From: DASSQJ01 sp963772645
Lineage (GTDB): Bacteria; Actinomycetota; Actinomycetes; Actinomycetales; Dermatophilaceae
Direction of reading: 5' to 3'
Assembly (NCBI GenBank): GCA_963772645.1
Contig: CAVYYD010000015.1
Location: 248,001-312,000 of the forward strand
DNA: 64,000 nt
Shown: piece by piece, positions 15,858 to 23,133 of the stretch
How positions within the stretch are numbered: position 1 is the first letter of the stretch
Layout of the letters: each line of letters begins with the position of its first letter
Notes under the pieces: generated by a model
Told to the model about the DNA's origin: nothing
Database searches by the model: none
The model's input: the letters and a program-made list of their open reading frames with translations, nothing else
Made by a program: the position numbers and the translations under genes

Positions 15858-17147
15858 GTGACCCGGCGCATCGCTCTCCTCGTCGCCGCGACGACCTCGG
15901 CCGTCGTCATCGCCTTCATCGTGCCGTTGGGCATCCTCCTGGCCAACCTCGTCGACGCGCAGGCGACGACCCGGGCCCGCCAGCAGGCCCAGGAGGTGGC
16001 CACCCTCGTCGCGACGCTCACCGACACCGCGACCCTCGGCCGGACCGTCGCCGACAAGAACGCCCAGGGGCCGACGGTGCTCGTCGTCGAGCCGGACGGC
16101 ACCGTCCTCGGCGGCGCCGCGCTCCCCCTGCCGGCGCACGTCACCGCCGCGGTCGAGCGGGCCCGTCGGGACCGTGCCGCGTTCACCGCCGACCACGCCG
16201 GCGGCCGCGACGCGGTCGTGCCGGTGATGACCGGGCGCGGGCTCGAGGTCGTCGTCGCCACGGCCACGACCGCCGAGCTGCGCGCGGGCGTCGCCACGTC
16301 GTGGACGGTCATCGGCACCCTCGGCGTCGTGCTCGTCGGCCTCTCGGTGGCCGTCGCCTGGTGGCTCGGGCGCCGGATCAGCGTCCCGGTCACCGAGGTC
16401 GCCACCGTCGCCCACCGGCTCCGCGAGGGTGACGCGACGGCGCGGGCGGTGCCCGGTGGGCCACCGGAGACCGCCGAGCTCGGCCAGGCCCTCAACGCGC
16501 TCGCGGACCGCATCCACGAGCTCGTCGCCGCCGAGCGCGAGCACGTCGCCGACCTCGGCCACCGGCTGCGCACCCCGGTCACGGCGCTGCGCCTGGACAC
16601 CGACCTGGTCGACGACCCGGCGGTCGCCGAACGGCTCCGCGGGCACGTCGACCACCTGCAGCGCGGCATCGACGAGGTCGTCCGGGAGGCCCGCCGTCCG
16701 CTCGCCGACGAGATGCGCGCGGCCGTCGAGCTCGGTCCGGTGGTCACCGAGCGGGTGCGGTTCTGGCGCGCGCTCGCCGAGGACCAGGACCGTCGTCTCG
16801 ACCTCGTGGCGCTCGCGCCGCAGGTCCGCGTCGGGCTCTCGGCCGAGGACGTCCGCGAGCTCGTCGACACCCTCGTCGACAACGTCTTCGCGCACACCCC
16901 GGAGGGCACCGGGGCGCGGGTGGTCATCCGGTCGACGGCCGGTCAGGCCCACCTCGTCGTCGAGGACGCCGGGCCCGGGCTGGCCGTCCCGTGGCGCGGC
17001 CGGGGCCACAGCGGGGCCGGGTCGACCGGGCTGGGGCTCGCGATCGTCCACCGCGTCGTCGAGGCCGCGGGCGGCGCCGTCGTCCTCGCGGACTCCGAGC
17101 TCGGCGGCCTGCGGGTCGAGCTGCGGCTGCCGGCCGTCGGCTCCTGA
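15858..17147 (+). CDS. Sensor histidine kinase
   Basis: 429 residues. Membrane helices at about 8-32 and 150-170 flank an extracytoplasmic sensor of about 115 residues. A HAMP linker follows, then the dimerisation helix with phospho-acceptor His235 (ADLGHRLRTPVTALR), and an ATPase domain with the N-box (VDTLVDNVFAHTPEG), VEDAGPGL and GSTGLGLAIVHR. It lies 6 bp after the regulator and is presumably its partner. The signal is unknown; the redox genes that follow on the same strand are an attractive target set. Confidence 0.95.
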   Translation: MTRRIALLVAATTSAVVIAFIVPLGILLANLVDAQATTRARQQAQEVATLVATLTDTATLGRTVADKNAQGPTVLVVEPDGTVLGGAALPLPAHVTAAVERARRDRAAFTADHAGGRDAVVPVMTGRGLEVVVATATTAELRAGVATSWTVIGTLGVVLVGLSVAVAWWLGRRISVPVTEVATVAHRLREGDATARAVPGGPPETAELGQALNALADRIHELVAAEREHVADLGHRLRTPVTALRLDTDLVDDPAVAERLRGHVDHLQRGIDEVVREARRPLADEMRAAVELGPVVTERVRFWRALAEDQDRRLDLVALAPQVRVGLSAEDVRELVDTLVDNVFAHTPEGTGARVVIRSTAGQAHLVVEDAGPGLAVPWRGRGHSGAGSTGLGLAIVHRVVEAAGGAVVLADSELGGLRVELRLPAVGS

Positions 17148-17172
17148 GCGGGGCCGGGCCGCCGGACGACGG

Positions 17173-17604
17173 TCAGTCGTCGGTGCCACCGCCGTCCTCG
17201 TGCTCGCCGTCCTCGTGCTCGGGCTCGGGCTCGGCGTCCTCGTGCTCGGACTCGTGCTCGGACTCGGTCGTGGCGGGGGCCGACGTGCCGGTCGTGGCCG
17301 GCACCGGGGCGGGCTGACGGGTCGAGGACGTCGAGTCCTCGCGCTCCGGTGCGGGTGCCACCGGCGGCGTCACCGTGACGGTCGGGCCGGGGACGTGGAC
17401 GACGCACTCGTCGTCCTCGAGCACCGCGGGGGCGACGCAGTCGTCCGCCTCCCTGGTGACGGTGGGGGTCGGCACCGGCGCGAAGGTCGGGGCGACGGTG
17501 GCTGACGCCGGGGAGACGTCGGACGGGGCCAGCGCCGAGTACACCCCGGCGGCGAGGAGACCGCCGAGCAGGGCGCCGGCGGAGACGGTCGTGGCGAGGG
17601 ACAC
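17173..17604 (-). CDS. Exported acidic protein with His/Glu-rich tail
   Basis: 143 residues from GTG 17604, which has a CGGAGG ribosome site; an upstream in-frame start lacks one. A membrane or signal helix (about 3-25, TTVSAGALLGGLLAAGV) precedes a Pro/Thr-rich exported region with two Cys (DDCVAPAVLEDDECVVH). The C-terminus is a run of EHE and EHED units ending GGGTDD, encoded by imperfect repeats at 17176-17270. The His/Glu pattern suggests metal binding, which is inference. It ends against the histidine kinase and starts beside an inverted-repeat operator shared with the redox operon. Confidence 0.7.
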   Translation of the reverse strand: MSLATTVSAGALLGGLLAAGVYSALAPSDVSPASATVAPTFAPVPTPTVTREADDCVAPAVLEDDECVVHVPGPTVTVTPPVAPAPEREDSTSSTRQPAPVPATTGTSAPATTESEHESEHEDAEPEPEHEDGEHEDGGGTDD

Positions 17605-17679
17605 GATGGACCTCCGAAGGGTGGGGGCAGGGTGGACCGATCGTGCCCGGGCGAGGGTCAAGGCGACGTCGTCCTCCCC

Positions 17680-17746
17680 TCAAGACTGGGTTAAGGATGC
17701 CGTCGGCAGCGGGCCCCGCCGAGAGCCCATGACGATTCCTTAACCC
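17680..17746. promoter_or_regulatory. Probable OmpR-type binding region
   Basis: Between two divergent genes lie GGGTTAAGGA (17688-17697) and its exact reverse complement TCCTTAACCC (17737-17746), centres 49 bp apart. On the left side TCAAG (17680) and TTAAG (17691) form a direct repeat with 11-bp spacing, the spacing typical of OmpR/PhoB-class sites. The A/T-rich cores stand out here. Likely target of the regulator at 15165-15851, controlling both flanking exported proteins. Confidence 0.6.
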
Positions 17747-17821
17747 TGCGATGAGGTGCCCTTGTCGCCGCTCCCGGCAGCCTCGTCGGCAGCACCTGAC
17801 CCCTGACGTGAGGACCACCCG

Positions 17822-18271
17822 GTGAAACCCCTGCTCACCACCGGCCAGCGCGACCGCTCACGCGTCGTGCTCACGGTGCTCAGCGGAGCCCTCGCCGCGG
17901 CGGCGGTCGCCGCGACCGGAGGCGCGACCGCCCTCGCGGCCCGCGAGACCGCGCGCACCGAGGCGGAGAAGGCCCGGGCCCGGGCCGCCGCCGAGGCCGA
18001 CGCCGCCCGACGCCACCACGAGGACCTCGTCGCCTGGGCCGCGGACCACCCGGTCGTCGTCACGACCCCCCGCCCAGAGCGCACCGTCGTCGGCCCCAAG
18101 GTCGTCGTCCGCGCCAGCGCGCCGGGCGCCGCCCGGGTCGGCGGCACCGGCGGCCGGCAGTCGGCCTCGTCCGTCCCCGCTCCGGCCACCCGCCCCAGGA
18201 CCGTCACCCGGGCCGCCCCGGCCCCGCCCCCACCCCCGCCGCCGGCCCCGGTGACGAGCACCGGGTCATGA
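17822..18271 (+). CDS. Membrane-anchored protein with Pro-rich tail, first gene of redox operon
   Basis: 149 residues, family not recognised. A membrane helix spans about 15-40 (VVLTVLSGALAAAAVAATGG), followed by an Ala/Glu/Arg coiled-coil-like helix (residues 40-65), a HHEDLVAWAADHP segment and a Pro-rich end with seven consecutive prolines. It occupies the place where an FMN-binding protein is found in other ApbE operons, but I see no FMN-attachment motif of the D-x-x-(S/T)-(G/S)-A-T type. GAGGA ribosome site before GTG 17822. Its stop overlaps the apbE start (ATGA). Confidence 0.75.
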   Translation: MKPLLTTGQRDRSRVVLTVLSGALAAAAVAATGGATALAARETARTEAEKARARAAAEADAARRHHEDLVAWAADHPVVVTTPRPERTVVGPKVVVRASAPGAARVGGTGGRQSASSVPAPATRPRTVTRAAPAPPPPPPPAPVTSTGS

Positions 18272-19245
18272 CCACGCTCAGCCCGGAGCGGGCCGACCGG
18301 CCCGCGGTCGACGCCCGGCACGGCGCCGCCACCTGGCGGGCCCTCGGTACCCACGTGGACCTGCGCACCGCCCCCGACGCGGTCGAGGCGGCGAGCGAGC
18401 TCGCGGCCGGCGTCCTCGACGAGGTCGACCGCGCCTGCAGCCGCTTCCGCGACGACAGCGACCTCGTCCGCGCCAACCGGGCGGCGGGCACCCCGGTCGA
18501 GGTCTCGCCGGTCCTCCTCGCCGCGGTCCACGTCGCACTCGAGGCCGCCCAGCAGACCGACGGCATCGTCGACCCGACCCTCGGCGCCCTGCTCGAGGCC
18601 TCCGGGTACGACCGCACCTTCGCGCTCGTCCCGGCCGACGACCCCACCCCGGCCGCCCTCCCGGTGCGCTCCGGGACGTGGCGGGACATCGTCGTCGCCG
18701 ACGGCACGCTGACGGTCCCCCGGGGCACCGCGGTCGACCTCGGGGCCACGGGCAAGGCGTTCGCCGCCGACCTCGTCGCCCTCGCCGTCCTCGACGCGCT
18801 CGGCACCTCGGTCCTCGTCTCCGTCGGAGGCGACGTCCGGGTCGCCTCCCCCGACGAGGCCGTCGGCCCGGCCCACCGCGTCGTCCTCGGCCACAGCGTC
18901 GACGACCTGGAGGCGGGTGGCCCGAGCGGGCGGGTCCGGCTGCGCGACGGCGGCCTCGCCACCTCGAGCACGAGCGCCCGGCGCTGGCGCCGCGGCGGCC
19001 GCCAGTGGCACCACCTCATCGACCCGCGCACCGGCGGCCCCGCGGACGGGCCGTGGCGCACCGTCTCGGCCCTCGGCCGGACCGCGGCCGCGGCGAACAC
19101 GGCGTCGACCGCCGCGGTGGTCCTCGGGCCGGACGCGCTGCCCTGGCTCGAGCACCACGGCGTGGCCGCGCGGCTCGTCGCGGAGGACGGACGGGTCACC
19201 CGCACCTCGGCGTGGGCGGACTGCGGGCTGGAGGACGAGCCGTGA
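18268..19245 (+). CDS. apbE: ApbE-type FAD:protein FMN transferase
   Basis: 325 residues. ApbE enzymes attach FMN from FAD to a Thr/Ser of a target flavoprotein outside the membrane, using Mg2+. Landmarks: an N-terminal ALGTHVDL strand, SRFRDDSDLVRAN near residue 53, GIVDPTLGALLEASGYDR near residue 94, VDLGATGKAFAAD near residue 155, SVGGDVRV, and HHLIDPRTGGPA near residue 250. No clear signal peptide, so it may act in the cytoplasm or use a non-classical route. Second gene of a five-gene run joined by 4-base overlaps. Its acceptor protein is not evident in the window. Confidence 0.94.
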   Translation: MTTLSPERADRPAVDARHGAATWRALGTHVDLRTAPDAVEAASELAAGVLDEVDRACSRFRDDSDLVRANRAAGTPVEVSPVLLAAVHVALEAAQQTDGIVDPTLGALLEASGYDRTFALVPADDPTPAALPVRSGTWRDIVVADGTLTVPRGTAVDLGATGKAFAADLVALAVLDALGTSVLVSVGGDVRVASPDEAVGPAHRVVLGHSVDDLEAGGPSGRVRLRDGGLATSSTSARRWRRGGRQWHHLIDPRTGGPADGPWRTVSALGRTAAAANTASTAAVVLGPDALPWLEHHGVAARLVAEDGRVTRTSAWADCGLEDEP

Positions 19246-19844
19246 CCTCGCCGCTGCTCTGGTACCTCAACCGCGGGACCGGCGTCGTGCTCCTCGTCGT
19301 CTTCTCGCTCACCGTCCTGCTCGGGGTGCTCGCGACCGACCGGTCGATGTCGCCGTGGTGGCCGCGGTTCGTCACCCAGGGCCTGCACCGGGCGCTGGCC
19401 GCCCTCTCGGTCCTGCTCCTGCTCTCGCACGCGGTGAGCGCCGTCGTCGACGAGTACGTCGACATCCGCTGGTGGCAGGCGGTCGTCCCCTTCGGGGCCG
19501 ACTACCAGCCGGTGTGGATGGCGCTCGGCGCGGTCGCGCTCGACCTCACCGCGGTCGTGGCCGCCACCTCGCTGGCGAGGTCTCGGATGCCGCACCGCGC
19601 CTGGTTCCTCGTCCACCTCACGACCTACGCGGCTTGGCTCGCGGGAGTCGTCCACGGCATCGGCATCGGCACCGACCGGAGCACCCCGTGGCTCGCCGCG
19701 GCGACCGCCTCGTGCGTCGTCGGGGTGCTGCTGGCCGCCGGGTCCCGGGCCGTCGCGGTGGTCCGGGCGCGCGCCCGCCGCACCCCGGACGGCGACCCGG
19801 ACGAGTGGCAGCTCGTCGCCACCGGTCCCGGGGAGCAGCGGTGA
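19242..19844 (+). CDS. Ferric-reductase-like heme-b membrane protein
   Basis: 200 residues with about six membrane helices. Four His are placed for two stacked b hemes: His49 and His63 on one helix (LHRALAALSVLLLLSH) and His125 and His138 on another (VHLTTYAAWLAGVVH), the bis-His spacing of the ferric reductase-like transmembrane domain. There is no FAD/NADPH domain, so electrons must come from another protein, most simply the NuoF-like and ferredoxin products encoded next. GTG start overlaps the apbE stop; its stop overlaps the next GTG. Confidence 0.9.
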   Translation: MTSPLLWYLNRGTGVVLLVVFSLTVLLGVLATDRSMSPWWPRFVTQGLHRALAALSVLLLLSHAVSAVVDEYVDIRWWQAVVPFGADYQPVWMALGAVALDLTAVVAATSLARSRMPHRAWFLVHLTTYAAWLAGVVHGIGIGTDRSTPWLAAATASCVVGVLLAAGSRAVAVVRARARRTPDGDPDEWQLVATGPGEQR

Positions 19845-21109
19845 TCCACCCGCCCGACGTCGTCGACGTCCGCCGCGGCCCGCTCCTGCTCGCCGGCCGG
19901 GACGACGGGCCGGGGCTGGCCGCCCACCGCCACCGGGTCGGGGAGCTCCCGGCGCCGACCCTCGAGCAGCTCGTCGCGGCGCTCGACCGGGCCGCCGTCC
20001 GTGGTCGGGGCGGGGCGGGCTTCCCGCTCTCCCGCAAGCTCCTCGCCGTCCGGCAGGCCCGCGGCATCCTCCCCTCACGCCGCCCGGTCGTCGTCGTCAA
20101 CGCGGCCGAGGGCGAGCCCGCGAGCGCCAAGGACGAGGCCCTGCTGCGGGTGGCCCCGCACCTCGTCCTCGACGGGGCCGAGGCCGCGGCCCGCGCGCTC
20201 GGCGTGCGCGAGGCCCACGTCGTCACCTCCGAGGACCGCCCCGAGGTGGGGCGGGCGCTCGACGACGCCGCCGCCGAGCGGCCGCGCGGCGGGGTCCGGG
20301 TCACCCGGCACACCGCGGCGGGCCGCTTCGTCGCCGGCCAGGCGAGTGCCGTCCTCGAGCTGATGGCCGGCCGTCCGGGGCTGCCGGTCACCTCGTGGGT
20401 CCCCGTCGCGGTCGAGGGCCACCGCGGGCGGCCCACCCTGCTGTCCAACGCCGAGTCCTTCGCCCACCTCGCCGCGCTGCTCCTGCACGGCGAGGCGGCG
20501 TACGCCGCCCTCGGCACCCCGCAGGAGCCGGGCACTTCGCTGCTCACCCTGAGCGGGCCACCCGGACCCGACGGCCGGATGGGGCGGGTGCGGGTCGTCG
20601 AGGTCGAGCACGGGTCCCGGGCGGTGGCCGTCCTCGACCCCGCCGCCCTGGTCTCCCCGCTCCTCGTCGGCGGCTTCCACGGCAGCTGGGTGCATCCCCA
20701 CCAGGTGCCGGCGCTGACCGTCTCGGCGACCCACCTGCGCTCGCTCGGTCTCTCGCTCGGGGCCGGTGCTCTGCTCTCCCTCGCCGACGGGTCGTGCCCG
20801 GTCACCGAGACGGCGCGGTACACCACCTACCTCGCGGCCGAGTCGGCCCGGCGCTGCGGCCCCTGCCGCAACGGCCTGCCGGCCCTGGCCGACGAGGTGC
20901 GGGGGCTCGCCGAGGGCGCCGACACCCGGCGACGGCTGCGCGAGCTCACCGGCCTGGTCGCCGGCCGTGGCGCCTGCGCCCACCCGGACGGCACCGCCAG
21001 GCTCGTCACCTCGCTGCTCACCCGGCTCGAGGACATCGTCGAGGAGCACCTCGCCGGGCGCTGCGGCTGCCGCGCGTACCGACCGGTCCCGCTGGCGGTG
21101 TCCCGGTGA
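19841..21109 (+). CDS. NuoF-like NADH dehydrogenase flavoprotein with SLBB domain
   Basis: 422 residues, similar to the 51-kDa subunit of complex I. FMN/NADH site RGRGGAGFPLSRKL near residue 53 and NAAEGEPASAKDE near residue 87; an SLBB segment follows (GPDGRMGRVRVVEVEHG), and a C-terminal iron-sulfur domain. In NuoF the cluster motif is ESCGxCxPCRxG plus a later Cys; here it reads ESARRCGPCRNG with GACAHPDG, so the first ligand is Ala. An extra GRCGC near the C-terminus might substitute. Probably oxidises NADH and passes electrons to the heme protein through ferredoxin. Confidence 0.9.
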   Translation: MIHPPDVVDVRRGPLLLAGRDDGPGLAAHRHRVGELPAPTLEQLVAALDRAAVRGRGGAGFPLSRKLLAVRQARGILPSRRPVVVVNAAEGEPASAKDEALLRVAPHLVLDGAEAAARALGVREAHVVTSEDRPEVGRALDDAAAERPRGGVRVTRHTAAGRFVAGQASAVLELMAGRPGLPVTSWVPVAVEGHRGRPTLLSNAESFAHLAALLLHGEAAYAALGTPQEPGTSLLTLSGPPGPDGRMGRVRVVEVEHGSRAVAVLDPAALVSPLLVGGFHGSWVHPHQVPALTVSATHLRSLGLSLGAGALLSLADGSCPVTETARYTTYLAAESARRCGPCRNGLPALADEVRGLAEGADTRRRLRELTGLVAGRGACAHPDGTARLVTSLLTRLEDIVEEHLAGRCGCRAYRPVPLAVSR

Positions 21110-21336
21110 GCGGCGGGGGCCGCTCGGGCGGGGCGGCGGCCGAGCACCGGCTCCGGGTGGACTGGCCACAGTGCCGGGCCCGGGGGCTGTGCGCCGAGCT
21201 GCTCCCCGAGCACATCGTCCTCGACGAGTGGGGCTACCCCGTGGTCCTCGGACCCGTGGGCCCCGACCGAACCGACCTCGCCCGGGAGGCCGTCGCCGTG
21301 TGCCCGCGGCGGGCCCTGCATCTCGTCCGCGGGTAG
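21106..21336 (+). CDS. Small ferredoxin with three cluster cysteines
   Basis: 76 residues. Cys23 and Cys29 (CRARGLC, C-x5-C) and Cys65 followed by Pro (VCPRRAL) match single-cluster [3Fe-4S] ferredoxins of actinobacteria, which lack the fourth Cys. It is the last gene of the run, with a GTGA overlap with the NuoF-like gene. It is the likely one-electron carrier between that flavoprotein and the heme-b membrane protein; it could equally serve an unlinked partner such as a P450. Confidence 0.88.
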   Translation: MSGGGRSGGAAAEHRLRVDWPQCRARGLCAELLPEHIVLDEWGYPVVLGPVGPDRTDLAREAVAVCPRRALHLVRG

Positions 21337-21359
21337 CGCGCCCTCCCGGGCGAGGTCCC

Positions 21360-21402
21360 CTCGCGTCCGCTCGGACGCGAGACTGCCCGCGTCGAGCGCG
21401 GG
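21360..21402. terminator. Double hairpin terminator between convergent genes
   Basis: Two adjacent stems: 21360-21368 with 21373-21381 (9 bp, loop GCTC) and CCCGCG/CGCGGG at 21386-21402 (loop TCGAG). They lie between the ferredoxin stop and the convergent aminotransferase stop. Confidence 0.75.
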
Positions 21403-21408
21403 CCGCCC

Positions 21409-22839
21409 TCACCAGGGCAGCGGTGCCTCGAGGGTGCGCGGGTCGTCCTCGGGCACCCAGCCGTGCTCGGCGTCGTGCCGGTACCGGACCGCCGGCCCGA
21501 GGTCGGCGAGCACGGCGACGGCCGCGAGCAGCCGCTCGACGTGCTCCGGCGTCGTCGCGAGCCCGGCACTGGCGCGCACCGCGGTGCGGTGCGGCTGCCC
21601 GTCCGGCCCTGCCCCGGGGTCCTCCTGGAGGAGGGCGTCGACGAGCAGGTGGGCGCAGAACCTGCCGGCCCGCACCCCGATCCCGTGCTCCGCCGACAGC
21701 GCAGCGGCGACGAGCTGGCTGTCCAGCCCGTCGACGGTGAAGGTCACGACGGGTCCACGCTCGTGGCCGGCCCCGAGGAGCGAGTAGGTGGCGATCCCCT
21801 CGATGGCGCGCAGCCCCTCGGTGAGCCTGCGGGTCAGCCGCGCCTCGTGCTCGGCGACGGCCCCCCGGTGCTCCCTCAGGGTCGCGCAGGCTGCGGCCAG
21901 GGCGACGGCGCCGAGCACGTTCGGGCTGCCCGCCTCGTGCCGCGCCGCGCCGGTGGCCCACCGGGTGGCCGAGCCGGAGACCTCCACCGTGGCGCCGCCC
22001 CCGGCGAGGTAGGGCGCGGCCGCGTCGAGCCAGTCCGGCCGCCCGACGAGGGCACCGGCCCCGTAGGGCGCGTGCACCTTGTGGCCGGAGAAGGCGACCC
22101 AGTCGGCCCCGGTGCCGGCGAGGTCGAACGGGCGGTGCGCCACCGACTGGGCGGCGTCGACGAGCACCCGGGCCCCGTGCCGGTGGGCGAGCGCGGTGAG
22201 CCGTCCCACCGGCCAGAGTTCGCCGGTGACGTTTGAGGCCGCGGCGAGGACGACGAGCGGGGTGGCCGCCCGGCGGTCCCGGCGGGGCACGGTGCGCAGG
22301 GCGTCCTCGAGGAGCGCCTCGGCGTCGGGCAGGCTCGCCGGGACGGGGAGGCGGACGGTGTCGCGGGGGCGCCAGGGCAGCAGGCTCGCGTGGTGCTCGG
22401 AGGCGAGGACGAGGACGGGCGTCCCGCGGGGCAGCGAGCGGGCGAGGAGGTTGACCGAGTCGGTGGTGTTCCGGGTCAGCACGACGACGTCGTCGGCACG
22501 GGCGCCGACGAAGCGGGCGACCTCCTCGCGGGCGGCCTCGTAGTGGGCGCTCGTCACCCGTGAGAGCCAACCGGTCCCGCGGTGCACCGACCCGTAGCTG
22601 CGGGCCGCGACCTCGACCGCGCGGACCACCCGCTCCAGGGCCGGGGTCGACGCCGCGTGGTCGAGGTCGGCGTACTCGACGAGCTCGCCACTGACGGTGG
22701 GGACGAGGCCGGAGCGCACCACGCGGGGCAGCTCGCCGGCAGCGCCCGGCGCGGAGGCCGTGGGCGCCCCCGCGTCGGGGACCGCCCGCAGGCGGGGGCG
22801 GCGGAGGAAGGAGTGGGCGGAGGACTGGACCAGGGACAT
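21409..22839 (-). CDS. Class V aminotransferase, cysteine desulfurase-like, SAM-controlled
   Basis: 476 residues, PLP enzyme of the SufS/Csd group. Visible: LDHAASTPA near residue 60, SEHHASLLPW near 148, DAAQSVAHRPFD near 228, PLP-binding Lys254 in SGHKVHAPYG, and a Cys in RAGRFCAHLLVD at the position of the catalytic Cys of cysteine desulfurases. The C-terminus has a short insertion rich in Gly/Pro. The ATG at 22839 has a GGGAG site and is preceded by a SAM-IV riboswitch, so the enzyme is linked to methionine/SAM or sulfur supply rather than to general Fe-S assembly. The exact substrate is unknown. Confidence 0.92.
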   Translation of the reverse strand: MSLVQSSAHSFLRRPRLRAVPDAGAPTASAPGAAGELPRVVRSGLVPTVSGELVEYADLDHAASTPALERVVRAVEVAARSYGSVHRGTGWLSRVTSAHYEAAREEVARFVGARADDVVVLTRNTTDSVNLLARSLPRGTPVLVLASEHHASLLPWRPRDTVRLPVPASLPDAEALLEDALRTVPRRDRRAATPLVVLAAASNVTGELWPVGRLTALAHRHGARVLVDAAQSVAHRPFDLAGTGADWVAFSGHKVHAPYGAGALVGRPDWLDAAAPYLAGGGATVEVSGSATRWATGAARHEAGSPNVLGAVALAAACATLREHRGAVAEHEARLTRRLTEGLRAIEGIATYSLLGAGHERGPVVTFTVDGLDSQLVAAALSAEHGIGVRAGRFCAHLLVDALLQEDPGAGPDGQPHRTAVRASAGLATTPEHVERLLAAVAVLADLGPAVRYRHDAEHGWVPEDDPRTLEAPLPW

Positions 22840-22880
22840 CGGGGCTCCCGAGGGGTGAAGGACCCTCGGAGGATGCCGGT

Positions 22881-22994
22881 GGTCCGCGCTTGCCGACGCC
22901 ACCACGGCGCCGACCAGGTCGTCACCCGGAGCACCCCACCGCGGAGGAGGGTTGCCGACCAGCGAGCCGGGGCTTGTCACTGGCACTCATGACC
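22881..22994 (-). promoter_or_regulatory. SAM-IV riboswitch
   Basis: The leader, read on the minus strand from 22994, carries the SAM-IV consensus blocks in order: GGTCATGAGTGCCAG, AAGCCCCGGC, CGGCAACCCTCC, GCGGTGGGGTGC, CCGGGTGACGACC (closing the first helix with GGTC) and, after a variable hairpin, CGGCAAGCGCGGACC that ends the pseudoknotted 3' part. The class is known from actinobacteria, where S-adenosylmethionine binding turns sulfur genes off. About 40 nt separate it from the aminotransferase start, so it may act on translation. Confidence 0.93.
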
Positions 22995-23060
22995 TACGGC
23001 GGAGAGTCTGGCAGCGGCCGGGAGGAGCCGGCACCCCCGGTCCGCACCCCGAGACGCCCC

Positions 23061-23113
23061 GCGGACGTGTGTGAAGACGGGCGCCCGTACGCCGTTCTTC
23101 ACACACGTTCCGC
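23061..23113 (-). terminator. Long imperfect hairpin after leuS
   Basis: The arms 23061-23077 and 23096-23113 match over 13 bp (ACGTGTGTGAAGA), then continue for 5 bp after a one-base bulge. The loop itself contains the palindrome CGGGCGCCCG. It begins 20 nt past the leuS stop and precedes the SAM-IV transcript, so it most likely ends leuS transcription. The A/T content of the stem is unusual for this window. Confidence 0.7.
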
Positions 23114-23133
23114 AGTGGCCCGGCGCGGGTGGC

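Noticed and set aside
17822..18271. FMN-binding (FMN_bind) protein before apbE
   Set aside because: No FMN-attachment motif and no matching domain pattern; only the position suggested it.
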